The translations under genes were made by a program, and so were the position numbers. A stretch of DNA of 64,000 nucleotides from Pohlia nutans (Eukaryota; Streptophyta; Bryopsida; Bryales; Mniaceae), in contig CM040096.1 in the NCBI GenBank assembly GCA_022496805.1, positions 8,743,501 to 8,807,500 on the forward strand, given 5' to 3'. Below, piece by piece: positions 33,142 through 45,254 of this stretch. Each line of letters begins with the position of its first letter. Within the stretch, counting starts at the first letter, position 1. Under the pieces are notes generated by a model that was not told the DNA's origin, made no database searches, and was given only the letters and a program-made list of their open reading frames with translations.

Positions 33142-36100
33142 ATGGACACACAAGCTGTGAATTGGGGTGCGCTGGATGCTTTGGTTCTAGACTACCTAGA
33201 TCAAGAGCACCTGCTTGAGGTTTCAGAGGATAACCGGTCCTTTGGCCTCAACAGTACGCGCGAAATAATTTGCCTCATACGCTCGCTCATTGAAGCAGGT
33301 TATATTCCAGAATCCTTGCATCTTCTGCAGCAACATGCTCATATGGTGCTGGAAGACCAACGCCTCCTTTTTCGACTTTACAAGCAGGTCTGTACGAATT
33401 TTCACTGTGCAATTTAGTATCATTTATTGGACCATGGAAGAGTACTGTAACCCTTAAACGTCCTTCCAAGCCCCACGGGCTTGATTTCCAAGGAATCTTG
33501 CTCCTTCTAGCAGGAACACTACTCAACTCCTTCTAAGCAGACATAGATCAAGCAGACATAGATCATTGGATGCACAACAAGGTGATGCATGTGATGTGCT
33601 TAATTGCAACAACAAATTCTTTCATGCTTGTTTGCAATGTCTAGATCAAAGGTATTGGAGGATCATTTGATTCTTGCCCAAGTTCCCAATTGATTCCTCA
33701 TATGCTTGTTTCTGTGCTTGTTTCTTTGTTGTGATGGGTCATGCATCCATGCCCGACCTAAATATATAATACATATTCTTTCAGAGATTCTCGGGCTGCC
33801 CACTGAGGACCTAAAATGTCGTTTAAGGGTTAAACAGTATTTTGTGAAAATATATTTCCGTAGGTTTAGCTTGCAAGAGAGGGGAGGCCTCAAGCTTTCT
33901 TACTCTTACCTCAAATTATTGATTTTTCTTGTGTCTTTATTACACGATTTGCTATCCTTCATAGAAGTATTAGTATGCATCCTTAGTCCATGAGTGTGCT
34001 TCGTGAGTGGGAATCTTTCGTGTTCGTGTTTTCATTGAAGAGTGTTTTGTTGGTTGTGTCAGAATTTTATTGAGTTGTTACGAATTGGAGGTCCAACTGC
34101 ACATATGAAGGCCATTGAGTGCTCACGCACACAATTGGGTCCATGCGCTTTGAATGCCTACCCTGTATGTTCTTTTCTCAGGTTATATTTGAGATGTTCT
34201 GTATGAGTTTTGTTAAATTCTCGTAATCATTGTGACGCCGTCAGCATTATGCTATGTTAAATTTTACATGGAGATTTTTAGATCATTTTTTGTTGTTCAG
34301 AAGTATGACGAAAGCTGATTTTGGCATGGTTTGCAGGAGGCATACGAAGAATTTAAGCGTGTACTTTTGGCGCTCATGTATGATAAAGATGATGAGGATT
34401 CACCTGTTGCTGAAGAGGTATTGCTGTCTCATTTCAGCCAGGGCAGAATTATCACTCTGGATGGTTAACTTTTATTTACTTCCTGGGATGTAGTTTTTTG
34501 TCTAAAAGTAAACGGTTGTGGGATGGTGCGCTGTGTAGTAGTGGTCAGAAGTCAGGAGGGCTGAGCTGGCTGCAACGATTGCATGTACTCTCACAGCTCA
34601 GCTGCAGGCATACGATCCATTACTCTCATCGACTATTCGCTACTTGATCAGGTTCGTGAAGGCTTTTGTGGGTGACCTTCTTTGTGCTATACGGTTGACT
34701 TATAATGTGTTAGAAATTCGCAACTTCTGATCATCTTAATTCTCAAGATACCTATTGAATAAAAATTAACCCGCAGAAGTTTGGTTACAACCTGCAGTGT
34801 TCATAATGGCTACTGTCAACATCAAGCTTTGCCGTCCCCAATCCTTGACCTCTGCTCCAATTTGCTCTTCAAAGATCGTGACCCTCCTGCCACACCGCAG
34901 GAGAGCTTGCTGGAAGCTCCAAAGTTTAGTGAGGTATTAAATTAATGTCAGTGAGGTCAATGCTTCCTTAGCAACCTTGGTGTCATTTCTCCACTTGGGG
35001 GAACCATGTAAAGCTCATTTATGACCATAATTTGTGCAATTCCAGTCTTGGACATTGTGAAAGAGTGAGAACATACGTTTTCAAGGGTTCACACATTGCA
35101 TGGGTTCAAATACTATTATGTTGTTGGTGCAATTTCTGAAGACAGTTGCTGCTGAACTTTGCTTGTGACAGAGTGATGTACAAGATTTAGCGCAAGCGTT
35201 GGAGCTATCCAGGCAGGGAGCAGTGGATAGTTTGCGTTTCACTGGTGGTGATCTTTCAGCTGCTTTTAAGGTTGATATTGCACATACTTGTTCAACTAAG
35301 CACTGTCTTTTTATTTCATTTGATTTGTTTTTCTCCTCAGTCTTATTTATGGTAGCTGCTATGATGCATATGTCGGAAATTCATATACTTGCTGGGATTT
35401 CATCACCTGATATTCTTGCTCCTGTTGGATTTAGACCTAGTTTGACGATGGTAGAGAGCTAGAGTTGATCAAGTCTATGCTCTTCAAAACTTTACATTCT
35501 AATTATTACATTTATTGTCCTCACTATTGTCCCTTCTGTATTGTAGAACGAGTTGAGCCGATTGAGGGTGAATGCTGCTGCAATGGACGAGCTTGTTCGA
35601 GAGTATTGCATGTACAGAGGACTTATTGAAGGAGGTGCTAACTTTACGCAAGGCGCAAAAGGTAGTTCAAATGATGCTGTAGTAGCGCAGCTAAGTGATG
35701 TCCTTGCAGCTGGTGTTGTCAATGGGTTTAAGGCTGTTGGGGCCAGAGGGTCATCTCCTGAGCCACTCCCAACAGATACTTGTCAAAATGCGGAACAGGC
35801 GACTGCTAGTGTCCTTAATAGTGCGGCTTCAGACTATCAACCAGAGATGGTGTTGGACGATTTAAGTGCTGTGACTGGTTTGCAAGACAGTATGAATTCC
35901 TCTCCGCCCAAAGGGTTACAGGATGTCCAAAATGATGTGATTATGGAGGAGCCTGCTGTGCTAATTAGTGAAGGTATGTATAACCTGCATTCTTGCTATA
36001 GTGACCGCTCTTCTTCTCCTTCTTCTTCTCTAGGGAATAGATTAGGTCAGCATCTATGTATCATTGATGGCATTATCGTATTACCTTTCTCTCCATGATT

Positions 36101-39031
36101 AACCCCTAACGGGCTGCCCGGAACAAAAAATAAGTTTTTGAAAAAATAAAAATCATTTTAAAATACTACATCAAGTCTACTTTCCAATGCAATTTGAATT
36201 ATGTCAATCCGAGTTAAACTCCATTGGGGAGAATTTTTCAAAGTGCATCACCTCAACATTGTCTTAGTGTTATAAAATTTGCTATTTGGAGAAAGTAATG
36301 ATGTTCCCTCCATCATTTATTTTGCTTTTTTGATGTTTACAATAGATAACCCAATTTTAACTAATCATGCTAAATTTTAAACTCTAAAAAGTGAAATTTA
36401 TAATTTTTACAAATTTTCAAAAGTTAATGCTTTTAAATTCATTAAAACTATATCTAAAGTTATTTTTGGAATTTTGATCGTATGGATAATTTGTAGAAAT
36501 GACGCCCTACATTTTGTCTATTGAACCAAACTTCATCAAACATATGGAAGGCACATATTATAACACATCCATGTTTTCTCCAATACCCCTAGGGCTTTTA
36601 GGGGTTAATAAGAAGATTTAGTAAGACACAACGGAGTTCTCTTAACATGACTGTGGGTTTTTCAGAGTTATGTAAGGACACCTTTCGATAGGTAGCACAT
36701 GCTAATGTAGCTATTTGAATCTTATTTTTTCTTGTTCGAGACTTCCAAGTTGCTAACACCTGGTTTTTTGTATGACAGTGGCTGGAGAGTCTCTCTCTCA
36801 AGGATCTTGCATCATGGTAGCACCTGAGGAGAATCAGAATTCTGGTATTTGTAGTACTAGTGGATCAACCCACGTCAGCGTTAATGGCTGTTTAGCATCT
36901 TCCCTTGTTGATAGCAGCAAAGATCGGAGATGTCGTAGATGGAGAGGGAGAAGACCGTCCATAGAAGCTAAAGATTATGTACAGACCTTGCGGGCCTCTT
37001 CCTCAGATTGTAGCGAACCCAAGAAAGGTGCTGAAGCAAATGACGCAGAAGTATCTGCAGATACAAAGATGGTACTGTAGCTAATCAACATTTACCTTAA
37101 TGTGCCTTTTGTGAAGTGCGTTTCTTACTTATTTGTTTTGTATGATTTCGTGGCAATTACTAGTTGATGGAATAACAGAAGTGATCAAAGTCATATGGAG
37201 TTCTTATTATAACTTGAATAAATTTACATACATTTGCAAGGTCGGGTGGTAATTTGGGGTGGATTTCTTTTTTTCCAGGAACATGAAGATGACGTCTTTG
37301 AGATGTATGGAAGGGCCCTAGAAATACGTCAGTTGGCAAGCGAGGGGAAGACCGAAGCAGTAATTTTGGAAGTGTGCAAATTGAACCCCGATTTTTTTGA
37401 GCATAATCCCCAACTACTTTTTCAGCTCAAGCAGGTATACTCGTTTTTCCTTATGATGGGTTGTTCACAAATACAGTTCACAACTACAGTATGTATTAAT
37501 TGATAATCATTTTGCTGGTACGCATTGAAGCCCCTATTATAGTAGTACTGTTTTTATCATTTTTGGAGGCAACGCTACACTAATGTTTAGATTCTCGTGT
37601 TTATGGGTGGTGCTTGTTCCTGGTAAGCAATGCTTTGACTTCTGCGTTTTCATGACTGCTACCCGTTTAAGCAATCTTTTGTTTATTTGTGCTTACCACA
37701 ATATGACGTCAACGTAGGTTGAGTTCCTCAAGCTGGTTGAAGGGGGAGACTACTTTGGAGCAGTGAGTGTTGCTCGGGCTGACTTAGGGCCTCTCGCTGC
37801 AAGGTTTCCTGACCTACTTAGGCCACTGAAAGAGACACTTCTTGCCCTTGCTCGGCCGAGAAGTGAACCTGCCCTTAAGCAAACTCCTCCGTCTGTACTA
37901 GCAGCTGCCCTCCAGGTACTTCATCTTTACTTAGTTCGGACACTACTCGTTACATATGCTCTCAGTCTGTGTTGCGTCTTTGATGTTCTTGTTCAAGTAG
38001 AATATATTAGAAACTTGGTAGTAATACATACACGGCTTATGCTCTGTAGTGGTGCTCAGGGTTCAGCGTTGTGCTTGCTGCTATATCGCATAGGATTTTT
38101 GTAAAGTACTGCGATATGAGCTTCTTGGTATAAATCATTGCATAGAGCTACCAGCATGCAATCAATGGGGTTCTTCATGGTATCTAACACCAAATGCTGT
38201 TACTTCCTACAGGTGGCCTTAGGAGCAAGTCTGGGCATAGCAGAACCACAGTTGATGAAGATGATGAAAGCCACCCTGTTTACGCATACTCAGTGGTTCA
38301 AGCTTCAGATGTGTGCTGATCGTTTTGCGGACTTGCTCAGCATTAACGCGCTCAAGGAACCAGATGCTGCAGTGGCGGAAACTTCTGAACCTACAATGGA
38401 GGACTCCAAAACGGCCGCGGTTTCAGCTTCTTGTACATCAACTAGTGAGATGAGTGGGAGCCAACTCCCTGACGTTCCAAGGGATGGGCCTCTCTTTGAT
38501 GATGGGTCTATATTGACATTAATGGTAAAGTCTCTCTTTTCCTTTACTATTTATTATTCTTTTAGGGTTAACCCCTAAAGGACCATAAGGCCCCACACGG
38601 CTTCTGGAAGGAGACGTTGGCTCTTTTTGAGAGCTGAAATCCGTGGGTATTCCTCATCGGAAATTCATGAAGTCTGCGATTTTTGGTAGTCATGTATTTT
38701 TGAAAGAGATGCCATAACAAACACACTTGAATGTCGGTTCACTAAATCTGGAATTTTCAGATGGATCGTCTTGAGTTAGGATCCACAAGTAAGAATATTA
38801 ATTAATCGATATTATTACCCTCCTCCCCTGTACTGTACTGTACAATTTATGTTGCTTTCGAAGTAGCGATTTTTAAAGCTGAGGCTTTCCTCATGACTGC
38901 CTTACAAGCCTCTCATTTATTGACTTGTATACGTGCAGGAATTCTTGGCCTTATCAAGAGGAGATGCAATCCAGTTGCTTGTGCAGTATGATGGGAGTGT
39001 GGATAACGTGTTTGCACATTTAATGTCATAA
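33142..39031 (+). CDS. CTLH/CRA-domain protein (RanBPM/GID-complex type), 11 exons
   Basis: Exons: 33142-33387, 34337-34417, 34542-34651, 34777-34933, 35172-35270, 35547-35973, 36779-37071, 37279-37434, 37718-37915, 38213-38524, 38939-39031. All introns are GT-AG, phases agree, and the sum is 2,172 nt (723 aa). The N-terminus (MDTQAVNWGALDALVLDYLD, then IRSLIEAGYIPESLHLLQQH) is helical and LisH/CTLH-like. A long variable middle (about residues 200-470) is Ser-rich. The C-terminal part (about 472-690: EMYGRALEIRQLASEGKTEA, NPDFFEHNPQLLFQLKQVEF, GGDYFGAVSVARADLGPL) is a CTLH-CRA module. Such proteins are scaffold subunits of the CTLH/GID ubiquitin-ligase complex. It resembles the Arabidopsis protein I recall as At5g66810. 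Start chosen at the MDTQ methionine because the upstream in-frame ATG (33052) adds an unlikely hydrophobic leader. Introns 1, 6 and 10 carry TTAA elements. Confidence 0.88.
33447..33843. mobile_element. TTAA-bounded element N in intron 1 of the CTLH gene
   Basis: Starts GTAACCCTTAAACGTCC (TTAA changed to GTAA) and ends GTCGTTTAAGGGTTAA. Subterminal GCCCCACGGGC and GGGCTGCCC blocks match other TTAA elements here. No ORF. Confidence 0.8.
36099..36608. mobile_element. TTAA-bounded element L in intron 6 of the CTLH gene
   Basis: 510 bp from TTAACCCCTAACGGGCTGCC to GGGCTTTTAGGGGTTAA. Relative of the inverted copy at 30566-31040. No ORF. Confidence 0.83.
38578..38760. mobile_element. TTAA element end (K) in intron 10 of the CTLH gene
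   Basis: TTAACCCCTAAAGGACC is followed by GGCCCCACACGG, as at other left ends. No matching right end was found, so the right boundary is arbitrary. Confidence 0.5.
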
Positions 39032-39541
39032 CTTTCACACCCAGTCCCTCTAATATTTAGTGGCCTAGCAACATTCACATTGACAGCATTTTGTACCCTA
39101 GTAGAGAAGCATGTCAGTCAGTACGGGCAGTAAAAGTACCTGTCGCCTATGTGCATTTCGTCTGAAGGCCTAACAGAGATGACGTTTGCTTGAAGCAATT
39201 GCTACGTGAGGACAGTATCGTGAGCCGACAGGGTCACTTGGATTGTAAAGATTCTATGTTTAAACAATACCATTTGTTTGTATGGTGTTTCAGCATCTTT
39301 GAAAAAGAGTATATTCATGTTCATGATACAAAATTCTCACAATACATGTGTGGTCGTTGTGTTTTTCCTTGAGAGCTCGTGATATTTGCAGTGTTCAAAT
39401 AAAGCTTTCAAGTTTATTGCATGTTCTTTTTGTATCTGATGTGGGCAGGGCATAGCTAGGGGTGTGAATTTTGATGTGTGATTTGGTTTAGAACTTCTGT
39501 ATCAGTATTTATATAATTGCAGCACAAATGTTTTAACCCTT
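39032..39541 (+). terminator. 3' UTR and poly(A) signal of the CTLH gene
   Basis: AATAAA at 39398-39403, about 370 bp after the stop codon, is the best polyadenylation signal. The 60-codon ORF at 39190-39372 has no support. Confidence 0.5.
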
Positions 39542-40320
39542 TTAACCCTTAGTGCTCAAGTGACCACTTTGTGGTTCCTGATGTGTTGAAAACGCAAATA
39601 ACGGAAAATCCGTGAAGAATTGGATTTTGAATTGTGAAGTTCAGATTTTGAGACTTATAATATACATCTTCTAGAAAAGAAAATTTCAATTTGGATTGTG
39701 CAACTATCAAAATACCTATGAACAAAACTAGGAAATATTGCAAATACTTGAAAATACAATAAATACTTAAATATACAACACATATACTATGCGGTATTTC
39801 TTGTGTTTGGAAGTTTGTTATCTTGATTTATTTTTTTGGATTGTGTTTTCTTGTTCATGTTCCATTAGTGTATGTATTTCGATCTTGATCCATGTACCAA
39901 CTCCTTTCATATTTTAACATATAAATTTTTATCCTAAACCATACATGGATAAGTCACTCTCATTTATAAAATTCACAATAATTATATGTCATTTCGTTCT
40001 TAACATGAAAGATTATAATGTAGAAGTGTTGACATAGTTCATTGCTGAACATCTTCACTTTCATTTTAGAAAATTTAACCCAAATTCTATTTAACTTTGA
40101 GGCCACACACTCTCCAAAATCTCATTTTTGAGTGAGCATTTTATGGTTCAAAGACATACTATGATTCTTCTGATCCCACCATTGGATGATTCCACTCTAG
40201 TTGAGAATACAATTGTACAGTTAATTTCTAATTTAATCCATTCTATTTTTGGTAGCATCAATCATAGTGGAAAAACCCAGTGAAATTCAGTGAATCCAGC
40301 TATAATACCAAAAGCGTTAA
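39542..40320. mobile_element. TTAA-bounded element E
   Basis: From TTAACCCTTAGTGCTCAAG to AAAGCGTTAA, 779 bp. It matches D (52516-53316) over its whole length (ATAACGGAAAATCCGTGAA, CTATCAAAATACCTATGAAC, CATACTATGAT, CCACCATTGGATGATT), and both end at TTAA. The ends are only weakly inverted to each other. Confidence 0.75.
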
Positions 40321-40866
40321 CCCTTAAGCGTGCAAGGAGTCCCGTGGGGCCATGCTTGATCACTTTTCAGTCAAACGTTGATTTTCACCTAGTTCCTAAT
40401 TTCAAATGAAAATGGTCCCGACTAAAAAAGTGTGGGGGTTGCCTTCTACTTTCTAGTTCAATTTACCAATCTTCAAAATTGTTAAAACTGCATTTTTTTA
40501 TAGCACTTTAAAGCTCAAAACCTTAAAATTCTAATATACACTGCAGAAAAATGTTTTTCTATCAATTTTCTTTTTATGTAAGCTCAAGAAGCATGCCACC
40601 TACACCTTGTTGTTCATCACTATTATTTACATTTACCCTAAAACTTTCATACTATTCTAAGCTTTTTGTAACTACTGTGATTTTTACAAAAAAACAACTT
40701 TGAAAAAATATTATAATTTATTTATTTATTTAAATAATTATAAAAACATCAGGGTAAATTGGTTTAACAATACCTTATAGGAGAAAAATACCAAAAAATA
40801 TAATATATTTTAAAATCTAAAGAATTGATGAGGTTTGACTGGGTAATTGTATTGTAGACGCTTTTG
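40317..40866. mobile_element. TTAA-type element F (empty-site relative of G)
   Basis: Starts TTAACCCTTAAGCGTGC and shares its TTAA with E. Same family as G (61071-62434). Where G is interrupted by H, F reads continuously TAGCACTTTAAAGCTCAAAA with a single TTAA. The right end is eroded near GTAGACGC. Confidence 0.78.
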
Positions 40867-40895
40867 ACAGCAAACCAAATTATGCTCACTTGTAG

Positions 40896-41315
40896 TGTGG
40901 GAAATGCAAATAACAGAAAATCTGTGAAGAATTGGATTTTGAATTGTGAAGTTCAGATTTTTGAAACTTATAATATACATCTTCTACAAAAAAAAATTCA
41001 ATTTGGAGTTGTGCAACTATCAAAATACCTATGAACAAAACTCGGAAATATTGCAAATACTTGAAAATACAATAAATACTTAAATATACAACACATCTAC
41101 TATGCGGTATTTCTTGTATTTGGAAGTTTGTTATCTTGACTTATTTTTTTGGATTGTGTTCTCGTTCACATTCCATTAGTGTATGTATTCTGATCTTGGT
41201 CCATGTACCAACTCCTTTCATATTTTTAACATACAAATTTTTGTCCTAAGCCGTACATGGATAAGTCACTCTCACTTATAAAATTTACAATAATTATGTG
41301 TGGGTCTGTTTTTGC
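40896..41315. mobile_element. Partial copy of the E/D element
   Basis: Repeats the block ATAACAGAAAATCTGTGAAG through ACAATAATTATGTGTG of E and D. Both ends are missing; it lies between F and element I. Confidence 0.75.
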
Positions 41316-41334
41316 TATAGTACCCTGAGCAGTA

Positions 41335-41571
41335 AAGGGTCACGGACCAAGGATTCATAGTTTTAAATTGACAAATTCAATCAATCATATTGTGAAAAAT
41401 AGAATTAAGGTAGGACCATATTTTATATCACTAGAATCAGTGAAGAACATTGCATGTGTTGATCAAAAGACAAATAAAAGCTGAATGAAAGAAAGTTAAC
41501 ATAGGACCTATTCAAAATTGCTATAAAAAACATGAGGTCCAATTTGGGCATCGTGGTCCTTCAAAGGTTAA
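41335..41571. mobile_element. TTAA-type miniature element I (J family)
   Basis: From AAAGGGTCACGGACCAAGG to GTGGTCCTTCAAAGGTTAA. The interior matches J (GACAAATTCAATCAATCATA, GAAGAACATTGCATGTGTTG). The left TTAA is lost. Confidence 0.7.
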
Positions 41572-42103
41572 GAACAGAGGCCATGGTTTTTGGAAGCCAA
41601 ATATTCTCATATGGAAGATGCCATTCATAGTCATTGTATGTGACTTGAAATCCAGGTGTGTCAAATACCATACCTCAACAAGATAGATAGATAGACAAAA
41701 ACTCCGGTCAACTTTCAAAATTGGCATGAATAAAGTATATGTTCGTAATGTCAATGACTCGGTGCCTACCGGACAAAGGGTCATTGGAACAAAACTACTC
41801 TCCCTTGCCGGGAATGGACCATACCTCAGCAACAATATGGAAGACAACAATAAGGGGTGTCACAATTCACAGCCCAGCAATCGCATAACAAAATACTTTT
41901 GCGGGACATGAGTCGTGAACTTTGACACTCCTAATGCTAACCTACAGTACACGGGCATCTGAATGAACGTTGACACGTGGAAGTTATGCAATCAGATTTG
42001 TGCACAATATGAGATATTCTCAGGATACACATGGAAGGTGTGCAATTAGAGAGGGTTGAGTCACTAGTCTCGTAGCATTCAAACTCACTGTTCCTGTCAC
42101 TGT
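41572..42103. other. Spacer, no gene assigned
   Basis: ORFs on both strands are short and motif-free. Confidence 0.3.
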
Positions 42104-42217
42104 CACTAGTAGAAAAGGTGGCATTCCCCATGCCAGGCAAAATCACTGTGCATGCGTGAAATTGGGCACTTTTAGCCTGGGCATCTCCCTCAGCAACGCC
42201 ACCTTTTTTTACTAGTG
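42104..42217. mobile_element. CACTA miniature element with TGT target duplication
   Basis: Ends CACTAGTAGAAAAGGTGGC and GCCACCTTTTTTTACTAGTG; TGT at 42101-42103 and 42218-42220. 114 bp; the interior pairs GCCAGGC / GCCTGGGC. Confidence 0.88.
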
Positions 42218-42253
42218 TGTGTCCAATTGATTTCGGACTCACACAAACAATTT

Positions 42254-42448
42254 CTAGTGCGGAAAGAGATGACTGAAATTACGCAACACAAATATGATGA
42301 AGAAGAAGGCTCCAGCAGAGGTCATCAGTTTCTTCTCTTGAAGCTTCCTTGCTACAGCTTCTGGAAATTCCCATAAGCTTGCACATACAGAACACTCTCC
42401 CTGATCCTCTCCTCCCCAAATATCTCCCCAACGCTCCCCCAACGCCAT
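42254..42448 (-). CDS. Hypothetical small protein, 64 aa
   Basis: ATG-started ORF with a charged first half (SLWEFPEAVARKLQEKKL) and a C-terminal hydrophobic segment (SAGAFFFIIFVLRNF) that could be a tail anchor. Base composition is richer in G+C than the surroundings. Not recognised; it could be an exon of a larger gene. Confidence 0.33.
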   Translation of the reverse strand: MALGERWGDIWGGEDQGECSVCASLWEFPEAVARKLQEKKLMTSAGAFFFIIFVLRNFSHLFPH

Positions 42449-42751
42449 AACCTAACCTACTCCAGGAAATGCAAAGCGCAACAGATGTGTCACTATATCA
42501 GTGGCTACACACTCGAGGCTTATTTTCCATAACTTCTTGACTTCCTTGTTTACTCCCACTTCTCTTCATGCAATTGTTGTATCACAGAACTTCTTACTAT
42601 TTTAATTCAAAAAGTGTTAATCTATGTCGCAAGTTATGTCCCATAACCAGCTCGTGACTGTTGTGTAATCCATAACGAAGCTAGAAACCCCACGCAATCT
42701 TTGCCCACACTAGCACGCTTCTTCTCATACCTAGTTCCCATCATATTGTGA

Positions 42752-42870
42752 AAACAATAGAATTCAGACGGGACCAAATTTTGTATCCATTAAGAACTGA
42801 TTGCATGTGTTGGTCCAAAAATGCTGAAATTGGACGAAAGAAAGCCTACTCAAAAATGCTTCTTGGTTAC
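42752..42870. mobile_element. Partial J-family fragment
   Basis: TCATATTGTGAAAACAATAG, ATTGCATGTGTTGGTC and GGACGAAAGAAAG match the middle of J and I. No ends. Confidence 0.6.
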
Positions 42871-43049
42871 ACTCAAAACTCTTTATTATGACTTATAAAT
42901 GACATTCTGGAGTATCCTACACCCTTGCCGCAATATCATTGATTGTAGCACACATTCCAACTAAGTGAATAAGTAGAATAGCTTTGAATGTAATGTATCT
43001 ACATGGAATCTTCGCAGCTAAAATAAAGTGCAGGGACTCAAGAAGACGC

Positions 43050-43289
43050 TTAACCCCTAAAGGACCAATGATTCATGGTTTCAAAATGACAAATTCAATC
43101 AATCATATTGTGGAAGAAAATATAATTTAGACAAAACCAAATTCTATATCGCTAGAATCAATGAAGAACATTGCATGTGTTGGTCAAAGAATATATAAAT
43201 TTGGACAAAAGGAAGTCTATAAGGACCTATTCAAACCTGCTATTAAAAAAATGAGGTCCAATTTGGACTTCTTGGTCGTTTAGGGGTTA
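43050..43289. mobile_element. TTAA-bounded miniature element J, 240 bp
   Basis: Ends TTAACCCCTAAAGGACCAA and TTGGTCGTTTAGGGGTTAG (last A changed to G), inverted over about 16 bp. Three related copies lie within 2 kb (I, this one and 42752-42870). Confidence 0.82.
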
Positions 43290-43546
43290 GTGGAAAGTAG
43301 TACCTAACATGGCATCGTGCTGAAGAGCTTCAATTTGAACTTCCTGCATCAAACCCTGAAGCTCTCTCGGGGGGAGAATGAAGGGTTGTGACGGACTCCT
43401 TTGCGCCCCTTGAAGAATGGTGTGATTCCGTGCGAAATCACACCTCTTGGAAGTGTGTCAAATCCCGCAGTAAGTAATTGTCAAACACGGAAAATTACAC
43501 CTAAATTGATTGCACCGTGAAACCCTAAAAGTGTGTCAATGAGGCT

Positions 43547-43825
43547 TCACAGTTTGGTCTCCCAGGAGAAGCCTTTGTAGAAAAGCTGGCCGTAATATTT
43601 GAAGGGTAGAGGCAGAGTGGGAGCGGGCGGGTTGTAGCGAGCAACCATGTCGGGGAATCGCTGCCATATTATTGAATCGGCATCGAAAAACGCACTCCCG
43701 TCGTCCATTCTCCGCATTTTTCCCTCACATGATGATGATGTTGTTGTTGGCTGCGAAACAAGTGCCTTCAAAGCTGCAGGCAGGTTGCGCAACCACGAAC
43801 GCAATGAGACGCCGGGATTGTCCAT
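43547..43825 (-). CDS. Hypothetical protein, 92 aa
   Basis: ATG-started ORF ending in TGA. The N-terminus (SLRSWLRNLPAALKALV) is amphipathic and rich in Arg and Leu, compatible with a mitochondrial presequence. The C-terminus (WQRFPDMVARYNPPAPTLPL, then YYGQLFYKGFSWETKL) is aromatic and looks conserved. G+C is above the surroundings. Family not recognised; an organellar small subunit is only a guess. Confidence 0.45.
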   Translation of the reverse strand: MDNPGVSLRSWLRNLPAALKALVSQPTTTSSSCEGKMRRMDDGSAFFDADSIIWQRFPDMVARYNPPAPTLPLPFKYYGQLFYKGFSWETKL

Positions 43826-43855
43826 GAAACATTAACTTCCGCAACCAGGAGACCG

Positions 43856-44179
43856 AGAATCAGGAAAGTCCGGAATTAGGGTTTCGTACAAACGGACGGG
43901 GGTCTGCACTGGGCAGGGTTCTTTTTGGTTTTTGGGTCATCCAACTTTAGGTTACAAAGCTCGCATGCAAGTGAATGAGGTTGAAGTTTGAACTAAAATG
44001 TGTTGTTTTGCACTTCAAGAATTAATTAAAAATATTTATAAGTGATTATTTTTTGACATTTAAACAACAAGAACTCTAGACTTTGTTTAACAATTTCATA
44101 TTTTTTTTTACATGGTGATTTTTTAGTATATGCATAGGGGGTCAAAAGTACGCACTCACGTGATTCCTAGTCACTTTAA
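43856..44179. other. Spacer upstream of the 92-aa ORF
   Basis: Would contain the promoter of the minus-strand ORF at 43547-43825, if that is a gene. No motif is clear. Confidence 0.3.
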
Positions 44180-44183
44180 GTAC

Positions 44184-44791
44184 AGTTGGGTACAACATGT
44201 TTACGAATTTTTCAATCAGTTTTCATTAAAAAGTTCAACAATTTTTAGGAAGCTCTAGCATGCTCACACATGAACCGATTTTGAAACCACAAATCACATT
44301 GGAATTGCAATGAAGCGTGCTTCAACTTTGTAATAAGTGAAAAAAAAATTATTTAAAATAAGACAACAATTTGGATTTCTTTTATACACTATTTATCATT
44401 TCATAGTGAACCTATGGAAGATAGTCAAAGATTTTTTGCATTAAGGTAAAGAACAAGTAAGAAATCATACAAGTAGTTCAAGTGGTGTGGGATCAAGTAT
44501 CTCTAAAGCAATTGTGAAGGTTCATTTTTAATATGTACCATTAAATACAAGTTGTAATTTTCACAAATAGTGGCAGCACTAAATGGTAGATAGTATATAG
44601 AAAACATCAGATTTTTTGTATGATTTTCAATTACACATGTGTATTTGTAATGATGATAAAGTAGACTTTAGTGTGATTCCAATGCAAATTACAATTTGAA
44701 ATTCCGTTCATTTTTGAGCATACATGGGCCTTTCAAAGTTCCCACAAATCTCAACTGAATTCAAAAATTCGTAACCATCTTGTACCCGACT
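44184..44791. mobile_element. Second long-inverted-repeat element with GTAC target duplication
   Basis: Ends AGTTGGGTACAACATG and CATCTTGTACCCGACT; GTAC at 44180-44183 and 44792-44795. Arms of roughly 200-300 bp are diverged. Inner blocks (CTCAAGTATCTC-like, AATGGTAGATAGT, TGTATGATTTTCA, ACACATGTGTA) are shared, in order, with the right arm of 27934-28884. No ORF. Confidence 0.8.
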
Positions 44792-44795
44792 GTAC

Positions 44796-45254
44796 ACTCC
44801 TTGGGTCTGTATCATAATGTTCAATACATTGAAATCACCATATATTGTGGGTGCATGTGGATGAATAGCGTGGGTACATTCATCCATTTAGACAGATTGT
44901 CATCCAATTTGGATGAATTTTACCAAAATATTTTGAAAAAATAAATATTAGTAAAGTCTCTCGTAAATAACTGGACCACAATATATGGTGCTTGTGTTGT
45001 AGCATGTATTGGATATGCCTTTTAGCTTCATTCAACAAAATAAACAAAGTGGATGAACAAGAGATGGGGAGGGAATGAAAGGGTGGTCATATGGGAGACA
45101 TATGATACATTAATGTTTTCCAAGAAAAGGACCTAGCTACATTACTCACATGCTTGCGAATGAGAGGATGGAAACATGTGGTACTCACTTACAACTGTAG
45201 GTTCTCAATATTTGCAACTCCCTGCAAACATGGGTAGCTACTGATTCACACTAT
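44796..45254. other. Spacer, nothing assigned
   Basis: AT-rich; no ORF or repeat recognised. Confidence 0.3.
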
